A stretch of 64,000 nucleotides of DNA, taken from NCBI GenBank assembly GCA_025094145.1, contig JALLLS010000010.1, positions 434,001-498,000 of the forward strand, written 5' to 3'. Below, piece after piece: positions 24,078 to 36,949 of this stretch. The DNA is from Spinellus fusiger. Lineage: Eukaryota > Mucoromycota > Mucoromycetes > Mucorales > Phycomycetaceae. Every line of letters starts with the position of its first letter. The first letter of the stretch is position 1. The notes beneath the pieces were generated by a model that worked only from the letters and a program-made list of their open reading frames with translations, had not been told where the DNA came from and did not search any database. The position numbers and the translations under genes are program-made.

Positions 24078-27077
24078 GAGGATTCATATAGTCTATTAAA
24101 AAAAAAGAAGAAACATACTAAAAACAGCAGAATGCTATTTTCTTTTCTTTTCATACATGTTGGTACAAAAAAATGAGGAAGGGGAGTATTTGAGTGAAGA
24201 TGGATAGACATTGTGTGTGGATCAAGCCACTCATAGTATGAGGAGGGTGGTGGTGATCATCCCAATTGCTGGTGGTAGTTTCTATTTACACTTCTTTATC
24301 TATCTATCTAAACTAGAATTCAATTGCATTCACAGTAATGGATCCTATTAGGGTGTAGATCTTTCTGTTTCTGTCTCCATTTAGCTACACACTAATGTAT
24401 AGATGAGTAGGAAGAGGGAAGAGTATGAATCTTCTGCCTTTTATTTATTTTTAACTTTTATTATTAAAGAGATAACAAGGATACTGCTTGGAAGTTATAT
24501 CAGAGAAATACTTTATAATGTGCATATAAAAACAGTAGAGTTGAGTGGGTCTATCTTTACACAAAGTGTACAATAGGTTTGTTTATTTATATTTATATTT
24601 ATAGTAAGTTCAAGGGCAAGTCAATCTGGTTTTCTATTGATAGTACTATTCCGTTATATTGTATTCATTTTAGCTCTAGTAAGACGGGTAGACACTAGTT
24701 ATAGGCAACAGCACACATGAATTTATCAGTAAAACACAATGCATCTATCGAAAGAATAAAATAAAGCTAAACATACATTAGGTTCAAGGATAAAAGGCGT
24801 CTATGGAAACAGTTATACCAACACTCATTCTTGGCAGATTCACTAACTCTCAATAACAAATTGAAATATACTCTCTGAACACAACAATAAAAGAGCACCT
24901 TTATTTTGGAATATATTTATAACTTTTGTCCATCTCAGATACATATCTTATACGTTGTTTGAAACAGATACATAAACTGTAACCAATACCTAATTTGTCT
25001 ATTGTGTTTGATAGCAGACCCCATTGTGTATTTAACTTTAGACAAAGACTGTTGGATGTACAAAGTTAAAAGAGAGAAATGTTCGAAATGCCGAGATAAT
25101 GAAAGAAGATGGACAGTCAATGCCATCATACACTTTCTTCTTTAGAGCAGGAACACAGGGTATGTAAGCCTGTTCATCAGAATAGAAGAAGAATGTGTAG
25201 AGTGTTTTATTATGAGCCATTTTTCTATATCTAGTTTCTCAAACGGATAAAGAGATTAAGGGAAAAAAAACATAGTAAAATCCAGCCAATTCTATCCATT
25301 CTGAAAAAGGAAAAGAAGCAAAAGAAGCATCAGTGAGTAATGCTTTTACGTATTACAAGAAAGAAATCAATGGCAGATGACGAAGAAATCAATAGCCATT
25401 TCTACTCTAGCCCTAGAATGTCATGAGTGTGCTTGAATAATAAAAAGAAACACTTCTAAAGGCTTGAAAGTTCAAGTCAATGGCCAGTTTTGACAGGGAG
25501 AAATAAGACAAAGTAAAATAAGGTGCAAACACACTATAAATATGACTTGATGTTGAATCTGATGGAGGATGTCTATAAGAAAAACAAGTACATTCAATTG
25601 CTGTCTATTGACTCTACAAATGTGGGTAGATAAAAAGGTGTTTTTCTGATTCCATATCTCTTTCTATAGAACAGGCCTTTTTGTTATGGTCTTATCTTTG
25701 GGGGGGTAGTGATCTAGAATCGTGAATTCATTACCACCGAAGTTCAGAAACAATACAGGACTTTTATCAGCAAATGTTTGTTTATTCTTGATTGTATTGA
25801 TTGTCTTTGTTATTCATATGATCCTGATGCCAGTCTAAATCCACCCCACCAAGCTACTCTCTTTCTTTCTTTCTTTCTTTCTTATGAAGGATCTATGGAA
25901 TAGGGAATCCCCCAAGAGCCTCCTATGCTTCATAGAGGAAATAATGCCTTGAACTACAAACGGGAAAACAGAGGAGACAAAATGGGTAGGACTAATAGAG
26001 AGAGATAAAAGAAAACTTAATGGTACAGGGCTCTACTATAAAATTATACAATAATAAAAATATGCTGGACAATTATTGAAACATGCTATTATAGATGTAT
26101 ATTAATATCTTTGTGCTTTCATGGATACATTTATATATATATAAATGTATATGTATATGTTGGGCATTGGATTATTGGATGGGTATATACTACATCTATT
26201 GGCCATTCTCTTTCCTTTACAGTGGATGGATCAACACATACACACCCAAGGATTGTTCTGGCCTTTAAGCGGTGATATCTCCTCCCATTTACATCAATAA
26301 AAAACCTCACCTTTTGTGAAACAATAATTAAAATCAAAGGTTTGCAAGTATCTAAATTATTATTTCTTTTTGTGGATACCTCAATATCAAACTGTATTAT
26401 CAATAGAATATATTGTTTATGAATAAAATTGTTGATGGATAAAATTGTTTATTGTAATGATATAGCCAATAATACTGTAGCTAATAATATACTATTACTA
26501 TAGCTACTGCTGTTCTAGGTGTATTCCCTCATAGCAATAGAATTTACACCATAAAGGCCTTGTGATTTATCCTTAGGAGATAGATAACACTAGAGAATAT
26601 ACCCTAGACACCCTAGACAGTATAGAAGAAAGAAAAGACTACCTGGGACTGACTTGAGGAAGAGTCTTAAATTAATAACAGGAGAGTGTATTATTAATAA
26701 CTTAATCAAGAGAGATAGTATGCTTACCTTGTACTTAATACTTGTCTTGAGAATAATAATCCATATATCATCTATTAGAAGAAGAGTCAGTACTATGTCT
26801 TGTAGATTTCAATGAGCTCCAGCCCAGATGAAGATACTGCTTACCTTTTTATCACTAGAATAGTCCTTGGTAGTGTCTATCACCTCCTTCTATTGTTTCT
26901 CTTTGTTAATAATAGCATATTACTTTGCTTAATTATGCTCATATCAATAAGTACTTAAGTATCAAGTTGCATGGACAGTGTAAGAAATAACAAGATGATA
27001 AACAAGACCAAAGAATAAAAGATATTCACATTTAACTGAGGTATATATCTTAGTCTTCACTTTCTAATAATTTATAA
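24078..27077. other. AT-rich intergenic region, no gene recognised
   Basis: About 3 kb downstream of the deubiquitinase gene with no supported gene. A (TTTC)n run lies near 25860-25885. A short ATG frame at 26813 (MSSSPDEDTAYLF) might belong to a gene with the zinc-finger exon at 27.1 kb, but no continuous model could be built. Confidence 0.5.
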
Positions 27078-27203
27078 GTCAAGATTCTCAAGTCAAACAA
27101 CTCACTCTCTTCTTATATTGAAATCTTTACCTGCACTGTCTGCAAAAAGACCTTCAAAACAAAGAAGAATATGAAAGTACATATTGCTACTCACAACATG
27201 TAA
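27078..27203 (+). CDS. Orphan C2H2 zinc-finger exon (possible gene fragment)
   Basis: The frame contains FTCTVCKKTFKTKKNMKVHI followed by ATHN, a complete Cys2-His2 finger (C-x2-C-x12-H-x3-H). It is followed by a plausible GT donor (GTAAGG) at 27200. Upstream the frame is closed by a stop at 27075, so an acceptor or a lost start must lie between. A second protein-like stretch downstream (about 27357-27460: SDDDQESITEAEKSAW) is acidic and could be a later exon. I could not join them with confidence. It is either a small zinc-finger gene with several short introns or the remains of one. Confidence 0.4.
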   Translation, partial: VKILKSNNSLSSYIEIFTCTVCKKTFKTKKNMKVHIATHNM

Positions 27204-27779
27204 GGATAATCTCAAGTCTAAAAGTAATGTTGCTCATTCTCTACTATGAATAGTCCCAAGATTACCTCTCGTTATTTATTGTAGAAACAGAAGTATATAA
27301 TAAGAACCAAACTCATCATGCTTTATTGCTATTGTTCACAGATCTCCTCCCACCATCACCACAGTCTTCCTGTGTAGAAGAGAAGAGTGATGATGACCAG
27401 GAGAGCATCACTGAAGCTGAAAAAAGTGCTTGGAGAGGAACCTTCTTCGGGCTACTGTAGAAGATGAATTTGACATTATTACAAATATGGAAGTATTTGA
27501 TCCCTGGCATATTAATATGCTAGAAATCCTTCCTATGTTTTTGGAAGAGATTGCTTTTGTAATTATATATAGACTAATGTAGCAGATAGAAAAAGTATAT
27601 AAGCTATCCATCTATTAGATAGAAGAAAGCTTTGCGGAATATATTTCTTATATTACAAACACACCTTTTGTTTCTGATTTTTTGAACAATAAGAAAAGTA
27701 ACATTATAGGAAACAGTGGTGGTTATTTTTCAGTACAATACTAATGCGGAATGTTAAAGATTTAGACTCTTTTCCCCGT
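27204..27779. other. Unresolved region after the zinc-finger exon
   Basis: Contains the acidic open stretch near 27357-27460 mentioned with the zinc-finger exon, otherwise AT-rich sequence with no recognisable gene. It ends at the left target duplication of LINE copy B. Confidence 0.4.
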
Positions 27780-27791
27780 AACTTTACTTGT

Positions 27792-28833
27792 AGGAGATAA
27801 GAGGAATGAGTGTAGACCTGTATGGCTTTGGGATTACAGCAGCCCTAAGAGCTTATACTGTTTTTTGTTCGGCCTATTCTTGAGTATGGGTTGGCTATTT
27901 GTAATATCAATAGACTAGGCATCCGCCCGCTACAAATCTGTCAGTCTACTTGTCTGAGACCTTGTCTTGCTAGATCTGCTACTGCTAGGTTTGGAACGAT
28001 CCAGGTTGCCCAATTAGCCGCCCTCTCTAACATATACTCTCGTTTCCTTTATCTGTAAGCCAAATTTGTTGAGCACGCAGCTACCCTTCCTGAAGAAACT
28101 CTCCTCTGGTGCCTTGTTCTGCAGCTAGAAGCACCCCAGAGTAAAGCCAGATGGATTAAGCTACGTGGCAATCTACTCTGGCAAAATGCTCAAAGAATAA
28201 GACGGGCTCACAACCCTCCTAAATATCCATTAAAAGTAGCCTATCTTGAACGTCCTCAAAATGAAATGACTATTCTAGTGCGTAGCAAGAATCTGCTGGT
28301 GACGGTAGCCCGTGGACTCTATAGACCTGTTTGGGATCCAATTCTACTACTACTGTGCACACACAAAGAAAGACATTGTCTGTTAAAATGGAGGATTGCT
28401 TGGTTACCACCAACACCTTCAGTTCCTTGCCAATTTGGTCACCCTTTGGCTAACAGGGACCACTTTCTCACATGCACATTTGTTGATCATGAACGCTCTA
28501 TGTTCTTGTTCTTCTTAGTTCCTACACCACCACACGACGTTCATCCAATTGACTATTGTCTAAATCTTCTGCCGCGTACGACCAAGTCTTTTTGTTAAAT
28601 GGCGAGATCTCTGGCTCAGTTTGTTAATACTGCTGCAGGCCATTGATCGAGTCACGTCTACTCGAGACTTTAAAGTAGATCCATCATCTCTCATTATTCT
28701 TCATTATTTCTCCACTTTTTTATTTGAAGTGTTTCCATGTCTATCCCATTCTTTCCAAACGATCTCACAGGGTGGCTAATATGCCCAATACACGAATAGC
28801 AAACCACACACAAAAATAAAATAAAATACTTTG
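27792..28833 (+). mobile_element. 5'-truncated LINE copy B with 12-bp target-site duplication
   Basis: Same family as copies A and C. It is flanked by the direct repeat AACTTTACTTGT at 27780-27791 and 28834-28845. It starts further upstream than copies A and C, including a segment that reads LYGFGITAALRAYT. In the next frame LFFVRPILEYGLAICN follows, a typical region downstream of LINE reverse transcriptase. Relative to the others it lacks about 380 bp after 28685. Its last 120 bp are more diverged than the coding part, so it may come from a related subfamily or a template switch. The 3' end is AAAATAAAATAAAATAC. Confidence 0.88.
27809..28598 (+). pseudogene. C-terminal fragment of LINE polymerase (copy B)
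   Basis: Two overlapping frames, joined at a run of six T near 27862, give the post-RT region. The first ends ALRAYT; the second starts VRPILEYGLAI. Farther on come MTILVRSKNLLVTVARGLY and the Cys/His cluster VPCQFGHPLANRDHFLTC, then the stop at 28596-28598. Downstream of the frame join it is interrupted at least once (for example near 28060). No catalytic motifs are present. Confidence 0.75.
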
Positions 28834-28845
28834 AACTTTACTTGT

Positions 28846-29715
28846 GGGATAACCAGAGACACTAGTTCTGTGCCATTTATCCTGAATACTGAGTAAAAGA
28901 GTCCATGTTTATTGGAGAGAGATAAGACTTAGGTTATCCACCTTAATAATGATATATGTACACCATCACCTTCATTCTATAGATGGTGTCTACTACTATA
29001 GTTTCATAGAGAGCCAATCCAGTCGACTGTCAGCATAGTTTTCTACTTTTCTTCCAGGGATAGATTAGTACTTATGGTTTCTATTGTGTTGGAGGAGCAC
29101 CCTTTACATCAATTGTGCAAGGAGTATTACACTTGTAGATAGCTTTTCATTGTCTATGAATGAGTGCATCTGAAATATAATCTTAGGCAGTCTCTCCAAC
29201 AGCTTAACTATTTTATTATCTTTTGTTTTCTACAAATATAAAAGTATCACATAATACAACATATAAAAGGATAGTGTAACGAGATACGAGTAAATAAGCC
29301 CCAGAAAGATGGATCAATACAGACCAATGTGGTAGTTTATCTACACCATAATGAGCAGCTATAGAGCAATGTTGATTCTTCTGCTAAAGTCCCCCACTTG
29401 GCCTGATAGGAGACTCACCATTACCAAAAATAGTTGCAGTCTCTTTCAGTGACTATACAGAGCAGAAGAATGACCTACAGAAGAAGATGAATAGCAGTGA
29501 TAACAACAACAATAACAAACTAGCAATACTTCCATTTATCTGTCTAATAAAAAAGGAAAAGAAAGGGTAGGAGATACTATGCAGTGTTATGCTATTTACT
29601 ACTGAACTGGCCTTCATTAATATGCTGATGCAGTAAACAGTGACATTTCTGTTTTCTCTTTTTTTTTTTTTTAGTTTCTTGCTCTCTTTCTTATCATTTC
29701 CCCTAGTTTCTTCTG
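28846..29715. other. AT-rich intergenic region, no gene recognised
   Basis: About 870 bp between LINE copy B and the minisatellite with no coding signature or repeat noticed. Ends in a poly-T run at 29659-29672. Confidence 0.6.
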
Positions 29716-30130
29716 TTATTATCAGTGTTATTATCAGTGTTATTATCAGTGTTATTATCAGTGTTATTATCAGTGTTATTATCAGTGTTATTATCAGTGT
29801 TATTATCAGTGTTATTATCAGTGTTATTATCAGTGTTATTATCAGTGTTATTATCAGTGTTATTATCAGTGTTATTATCAGTGTTATTATCAGTGTTATT
29901 ATCAGTGTTATTATCACTTTTATTATCAGTGTTATTATCAGTGTTATTATCAGTGTTATTATCAGTGTTATTATCACTTTTATTATCAGTGTTATTATCA
30001 GTGTTATTATCAGTGTTATTATCAGTGTTATTATCAGTGTTATTATCACTTTTATTATCAGTGTTATTATCAGTGTTATTATCAGTGTTATTATCAGTGT
30101 TATTATCACTTTTATTATCACTTATTATCA
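29716..30130. repeat. 12-bp minisatellite (TTATTATCAGTG)n, about 34 copies
   Basis: A near-perfect tandem array of TTATTATCAGTG. Most units are identical. Five units carry a CACTTT variant in place of CAGTGT, at about 29915, 29975, 30047, 30107 and 30119, spaced 60, 72, 60 and 12 bp. This reveals a higher-order structure of 5-6 units duplicated as blocks. Because 12 is divisible by three, long open frames run through it on both strands. They encode only simple four-residue repeats and are not taken as genes. Confidence 0.95.
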
Positions 30131-30801
30131 ATCTATCTTCTTATTCTCTTCATACTTGTGACTGCAAGTAGCGCTGTCGGATCTCTTTATTGTTGGCACC
30201 AGCTCACTGCTAAATGTAGTACAGGAATATGATCATCTTTCTCTCTTTTAGAATAACTGCCCTTTATCTTCTCCACCTTCAAGGCAGTGCTGTTCATGTC
30301 TGACTAGAATAAAGAGAACTCCATCTTCTCTGGGCTCAACAGAATGCACTGTCAAGGCACACTGAATAAATAGACATCCATAGCAAGACATCCACTATAA
30401 AAGGAAAATAAATGCAAATGGACTATGAAAGACAATGACGTACTTCCTACTGTGTAATTGTACAATGACATCAGATGAACCCTGTGAACCTATCGAGGCC
30501 ATGACTTAACATTTTCAGGTTTATCTTCTTTTCTTTTTCGCTTCTTTTTATATTTCTATTTTTTCCTCTTCCCTAGTCTTCTCTGCTTGGTAAGAAATTG
30601 TGACTGAAAAGACAAAGGCAAAGACAAAGAATAAGAGCAGTGTCTTTTTGTTGCTGTTGTTGCTGTTGTTGTTATTGTTGTTGCTGTTGTTGTTGCTGTT
30701 GTTGCTGTTGTTGTTGTTGTTGTTCTATTCCTACTGTGCGTAGTAGTGGAACTTGCATTTGACTTGTTTATTCATCCTTGGGCTTGTCTTGTAGAATCCA
30801 C
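30131..30801. promoter_or_regulatory. Upstream region of the MAP kinase gene with TTG/CTG repeat
   Basis: Non-coding DNA before the Hog1-like start at 30802. It holds a TTGCTGTTG-type repeat at about 30650-30725. A pyrimidine-rich stretch at 30525-30590 is a plausible promoter element. No exact promoter motif can be assigned. Confidence 0.4.
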
Positions 30802-32409
<1,608 letters not shown>

Positions 32410-32817
32410 AATGCACACTCTACGAAATGCCAACCCCCATCCTTAATGTGAAATAATTGTGAAAGAGAGAAAGAGAGGAGCAAACAAAGTGTGTCTTTTT
32501 TCTTCTTCTTACTTCTAACCCCCATGTCGTGTTCTTTCTAGTGTTGTTGGTGTTGTTGGTGTGTTTTCCTTTTATTTACTCACAGGCATAGTATACAAAC
32601 CCATCCTTTTCCCTTTTTCTTTTTCTTATACACTTGGCTGAAAGAAGAAAAAAACTCCCTCCCTCCCTCCATGTCATTATTCTCTCCTCTTCTTTCTTTC
32701 TTTTTCTTTTTTTTTATAGTCACTTTACCGCTCTGTAGTTATCTTTGCATGTATAATAAAAGTCACGATTTTTTATTGCCATCCTGTGAAGAGAGGAAAA
32801 AGGTCTACAAGACCAGT
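32410..32817. other. Convergent 3' regions of MAP kinase and transporter genes
   Basis: Pyrimidine-rich spacer, including (CCCT)n and T-rich runs at 32659-32718. It should contain both 3' UTRs. No gene seen. Confidence 0.6.
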
Positions 32818-34292
32818 CTATTTTGCTATTCTTTCCTGGTATTTTACCCAACCATAATAGCCAGAGCCAAACAAGGCGAGGAGAATCCCCAGGCCATTCT
32901 AAACAATACACATACACATACATACATACATGACAGGGGTTAAAAAAAAGGTGCTTGTGGAGATTCTACTTACCATGTCCGAAATGGGATTCCTGAAGAT
33001 CATGGCAGCAAGAATCGTTTGTACACATGCCTTGCATAAACAAAGAGTGAGTCGTCACAGCCAATGCCCTCTATCTGGTGTACACTTTACCTTTGCTGTG
33101 CCACAAATTGTATTGGTGAGTGCAGATGTGTACTTGACCTGCAAGAACATAGCAATATTGATACCAAAGCCAGTGATTCCTGTGAGTGTCTAGAGAGAAT
33201 GGGATGTTAGCAGCTACTCCATCGCATGTCTTCTTTGGCAGCTCCCCCCCTACCATAAGAAGCCAGAAATCCATATCACCCAAGATCTCTGTTTTCGTAG
33301 CCAGGATTTCCGACAGTTCGCCTGAGAACAGCACAATGGGGAAGAGGAAAAAGATGGCAAGTGTAGTGTTGTAATGAAGCAGTCTCCTACAGGGAAGGTG
33401 TGAGTTCCCTCCTTGTCTTCTTGTCTTTGTCTCTGCTTACCATTGATTTCCATCGACCACCGACAATGTCTTTTGCACATAAATACCATACAAGGCAACA
33501 AAGGCAGAAGACCCCACACCATAAAAGACACCCGCCCATGAAAAATTGATTTCTCCATACGATCCAATGGCAAATCCAAGAAAGACAATAGCACAGGCCA
33601 CAATGGCAGGCATGGAGGTGGTTTTGCCAAGAATCAGGTATGTAAATAGGATAGTGAAATTAATAGACAGGGAACGTGCAACCTAAGATAGGGCGGACAT
33701 TGTACTGTTAGAGAAGACGGCATGTTGGACAGCAGGCGTTGTTGCCTCCCGATAGATGGGTCTGGGCTTCTTCTATGGGTGTCCAAGGAACTCCAACTCC
33801 TCCTCCTCTTTTCCTTTTTCTTACCTGGTAAAAAGTCACCTCAACATACTTAAGACAGAGATTGTTTAGAGCAAGCATCATAATATACACAAATGTCAAC
33901 GGAGCCACTTGTCTTGCGATTCTCATATCAAATTCATAGGGTGGAATGATACTAAACAACGGATAGCTGGTTCCGCTTTAATCCGGTGCTTGACCCACCC
34001 ACACTTACCTCTTGCCTGCCTGTGCCCACACCAACAGCAGCACCAGAGCCACCACCAATTGATACCAAGTCACAAACAGAGCATAGGGGAAATCAGATCC
34101 ACTCATAATGAACTTATTCAGAAACACCACAGAAAGAGAGATGATAAAATAAAAGGCAATCACAGCAAGGATCAGGCCCACTGAGTTACGAACAGCCACT
34201 TGGCGCTGAACAGCAGGGGAGGGAAGGAAGGCTTCTTGGTTGCCACTGTCCCTTCTGTTCATAGGGTATTCTTCTTCTTCCTTGGATACCAT
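32818..34292 (-). CDS. GDP-fucose-type nucleotide-sugar transporter (SLC35C/TPT family), seven exons
   Basis: Minus-strand exons from 5' to 3': 34292-34009, 33966-33825, 33682-33441, 33386-33254, 33189-33091, 33030-32974 and 32898-32818, giving 345 residues. About ten hydrophobic helices are visible, starting with SVGLILAVIAFYFIISLSVV and FLNKFIMSG. Family positions include LFVTWYQ, LNNLCLKYVEVTFYQ, VARSLSINFTILFTYLILG, VALYGIYVQKTL and ICGTAKACVQTILA. These match the GDP-fucose transporter branch of the drug/metabolite transporter superfamily, which moves the nucleotide sugar into the Golgi lumen in exchange for GMP. The substrate is inferred from similarity; GDP-mannose or another sugar is possible. 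The protein ends KYQERIAK with a charged tail. Start chosen at MVSKEEEEYPMNRR, before a soluble acidic N-terminus. Confidence 0.85.
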
Positions 34293-36438
34293 GGTTACTG
34301 TTCTTTGGGCAGAGTGAAAAGAAATGGAAGAGAAAGCATTGTGGGCTTCAAATAGTTTTCCTGCTGTGGTCGTGACATCACTTGAGGTGAATTTACCACG
34401 TGACAAAAGGCAAACACGCCTGTAGACCAACCCAAGAAGTAGAGTAAAAAAGCAAAGTGGGCTTACTTCTTTTTGATCTTTAAAAGGAATGGACAAAGAG
34501 GAGTTTACTTTTGTTCATTAAGAGGATACGTGCGGGGTTGTTTCTTTTCTTTTTTTTTCTGTGGTGAACAAGGACACAAGTCAATGACTCCACGGTAGAA
34601 GACGATCGCTTTAAAGAATAGATAACAAAAAACAAGAAAATAGACACAGAAAATTAAGCTTTAAGATGAATGGGTGATCTTTGAGAGATCAGCAAATATT
34701 AAGCGACAGACACTCATGGCATTATGAATATCCGCTGTGTTCCTATTTATTGTATCTCGGTCGGTCTTTCAAGGTAACTCAAAAGCATCACTTTGTGTTG
34801 GTTTTGAAAGGGGCCTCTTTGAAAAGAGAATCCCGAGAGAAAAGATACTGTCTTTATCCAAGGTCACTGTCCATGAACTGTTAAACATATAGACAATGTC
34901 TCTGTTATATAACAAAGGAAGAAGAAAGAAGAAAAAAGACTCCTGAGGTGTCGATGGATTGTATACCGCTGCACTATTTACTGATTCCAAGAAAACGCTA
35001 ATAAAACTTAAATAAATATAGCTTCAAAGAATGTATATTTTCTATCGATACCGGCCAAATACTCTAAGAAATAGAACATTCCCTTTCTTTCTGTCTTTCT
35101 GTCTTTCTTTATCTAAATATCAGTATTCTTCCAACTACTGTAAGGCCTTCTTGAGGATGTTTATAATAACTTTTACTGATTTCAAGTAGATATAAAATGC
35201 TATTGATTTGTAGAGAGATCACATTTGTAGATATTTATTAGTCTCTAACCTGCAATGGCTTTAAATGTTACTTTAGTTTATAAACTTAAGCTCGTATTCT
35301 TTTCTAAATTATTACATTACACATATATTTATATAAAAGAAGCCACTGTACTAGTAGGATACAATTGACAGTCCAGTCACTTATCAACACTTGTTATGCA
35401 CTATGAATACACTATGAATACACTATGAATACACTATGAATACACCATGAGTATAATGCCAATACACCAAACTCATTGGGATCTTAGATATCTCTCTATG
35501 GACGCTTAGATAGTCACAAGCCATGTACACATACTCTTCCAATACTCCAAAATGTGCAAGGACATCCAAGACAGCTTTTGATTGGCTTTTCCTAATAATA
35601 ATAAAAACACCCTACATTTCTGAGAATAAAATTGAGAAATGACAATCCATTAATATCCTTTTTCAATACTACAAATGGCTCACTTGGTTGTAATAGTTCA
35701 ATGGGCATAACAACACCCACACTCTCTTTTATTAGTAGTAACATTAAAGGACTATCTATTCAATCATCTTATTTTATTAGAGAGCCAGGGTTTCTATAGA
35801 GTACATTTTATGAACAACAGAAAGAGGCTGAGTTGTATTGTAACTGTCTAAATAATGATAGATACCAGACAGAAAGTAGAGACGTTATGACATGATCAAG
35901 AAATGACAGCTTACTGTAAAGAATGAGTGAGATAAATCAGTCATATAATCCTATGGGCTAAGTACTTCTTTCTTCTTACAGGACAGTTAGGTTGGACTAT
36001 AAAAACATGCTCAGTCAACGACCAAAATATCATGATAAGCACAATAAAACACTACTGCTTCAGACTAATATACAGAAAAATAAATCACTTATATTTATTT
36101 GGAAAGCCCTTTCATTAGTATAGAGTAGACATGTGTGCTAGCATTGTGCAAGGTTGCCTGAACCTCATACGACATAACCTTATTAACGTATGATAAATAG
36201 TAGCTAATACTATCCAATACTATTAAAGGCTATTTATTTCTTATTTCCTATTTCTTATTGTATTTCTATCTATTCTTTCTGAACTAAATATGTTATACAG
36301 CCAACAAGATACAAATAAAGTAAAGAAGATACAATATGCTTATAGAATCAACCTAGAGTTCTTACATGTGTTTAGTTTTTATAGGAGACTGATGAGAAGC
36401 CTATAGCAAGTTATCCAGGTGCTAATACTACCAGATGA
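34293..36438. other. AT-rich intergenic region, no gene recognised
   Basis: About 2.1 kb. The first 300 bp should carry the transporter promoter and 5' UTR. A short tandem array of ACACTATGAAT lies at about 35395-35450 and a CTTTCTGT run near 35084-35112. No coding signature was found. Confidence 0.55.
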
Positions 36439-36949
36439 ATGACAATAAAGAGAAAAGGCATACGGAGGATGTTGAAGAAAGAAGGATTCAAACTCTATCT
36501 TATCAATGCGTTCAAAACATTGAACCTGTGTCCTGAGTGCAAGTACTCACCTTTGGAAACATTTAAACATGTCAAGAACCCCAGGCCATACCAACGAGCA
36601 GAAATGCCCAAAGTTAAATGTCATTTCTTAATTTTATATCAAAATAAGACTCATCTTTCTCCTTTCAAATAGGTGTTCAAACCAAAATTGTATGAAAGAC
36701 AAGACATTGAGGCTTTGGAATCGTGATCTAGCTGCTACATTGAACTTTGGACATAGTCTAATGTCTCAAAGGGAAAATAGCACCTGCCCAGAGTGTTTTT
36801 GTAGATAGAACAAAAAAAAGCATGACTCCAAAGATACACCTAGAACCAATAAAAGGCCCAAGCCTTCTGGTTTATCCTTATTCGATTTTGTCATGCAAAA
36901 AGACATTAGAATGTCTAGCAAGATTAACTGCAATGAAGATGAGAAATAG
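36439..36949 (+). pseudogene. TnpB/Fanzor-like RuvC nuclease, C-terminal remnant, frameshifted
   Basis: The first frame (36439-36672) reads KGIRRMLKKEGFKLYLINAF, then a zinc-ribbon half LCPECKYSPLE, then KNPRPYQRAEMPKVKCH. It hits a stop at 36672. In the next frame, from about 36674, CSNQNC supplies the second half of the ribbon. LRLWNRDLAATLNFG follows, matching the RuvC-III motif with its catalytic Asp (family pattern NRDxNAAxNI). This order, ribbon then NRD motif, is that of TnpB and its eukaryotic relatives, the Fanzor proteins. The frame continues past a stop at 36806 to 36949 with a Lys/Pro-rich tail (NKRPKPSGLSLFDF). The N-terminal half, RuvC-I and RuvC-II were not found upstream, so this is a broken fragment. 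Another transposase family with a similar ribbon is the main alternative. Confidence 0.6.

Noticed and set aside
29716..30130. Regular repeat array as a CRISPR-like structure
   Set aside because: Units are contiguous without unique spacers, and the host is clearly eukaryotic.
29453..30171. Long open frames on both strands across the 12-bp array
   Set aside because: They arise because the unit length is divisible by three. Their products are simple four-residue repeats with no flanking domain.
34681..34990. Overlapping short frames on both strands near 34.7-35.0 kb
   Set aside because: No signature and low-complexity AT-rich content; they look like chance frames.
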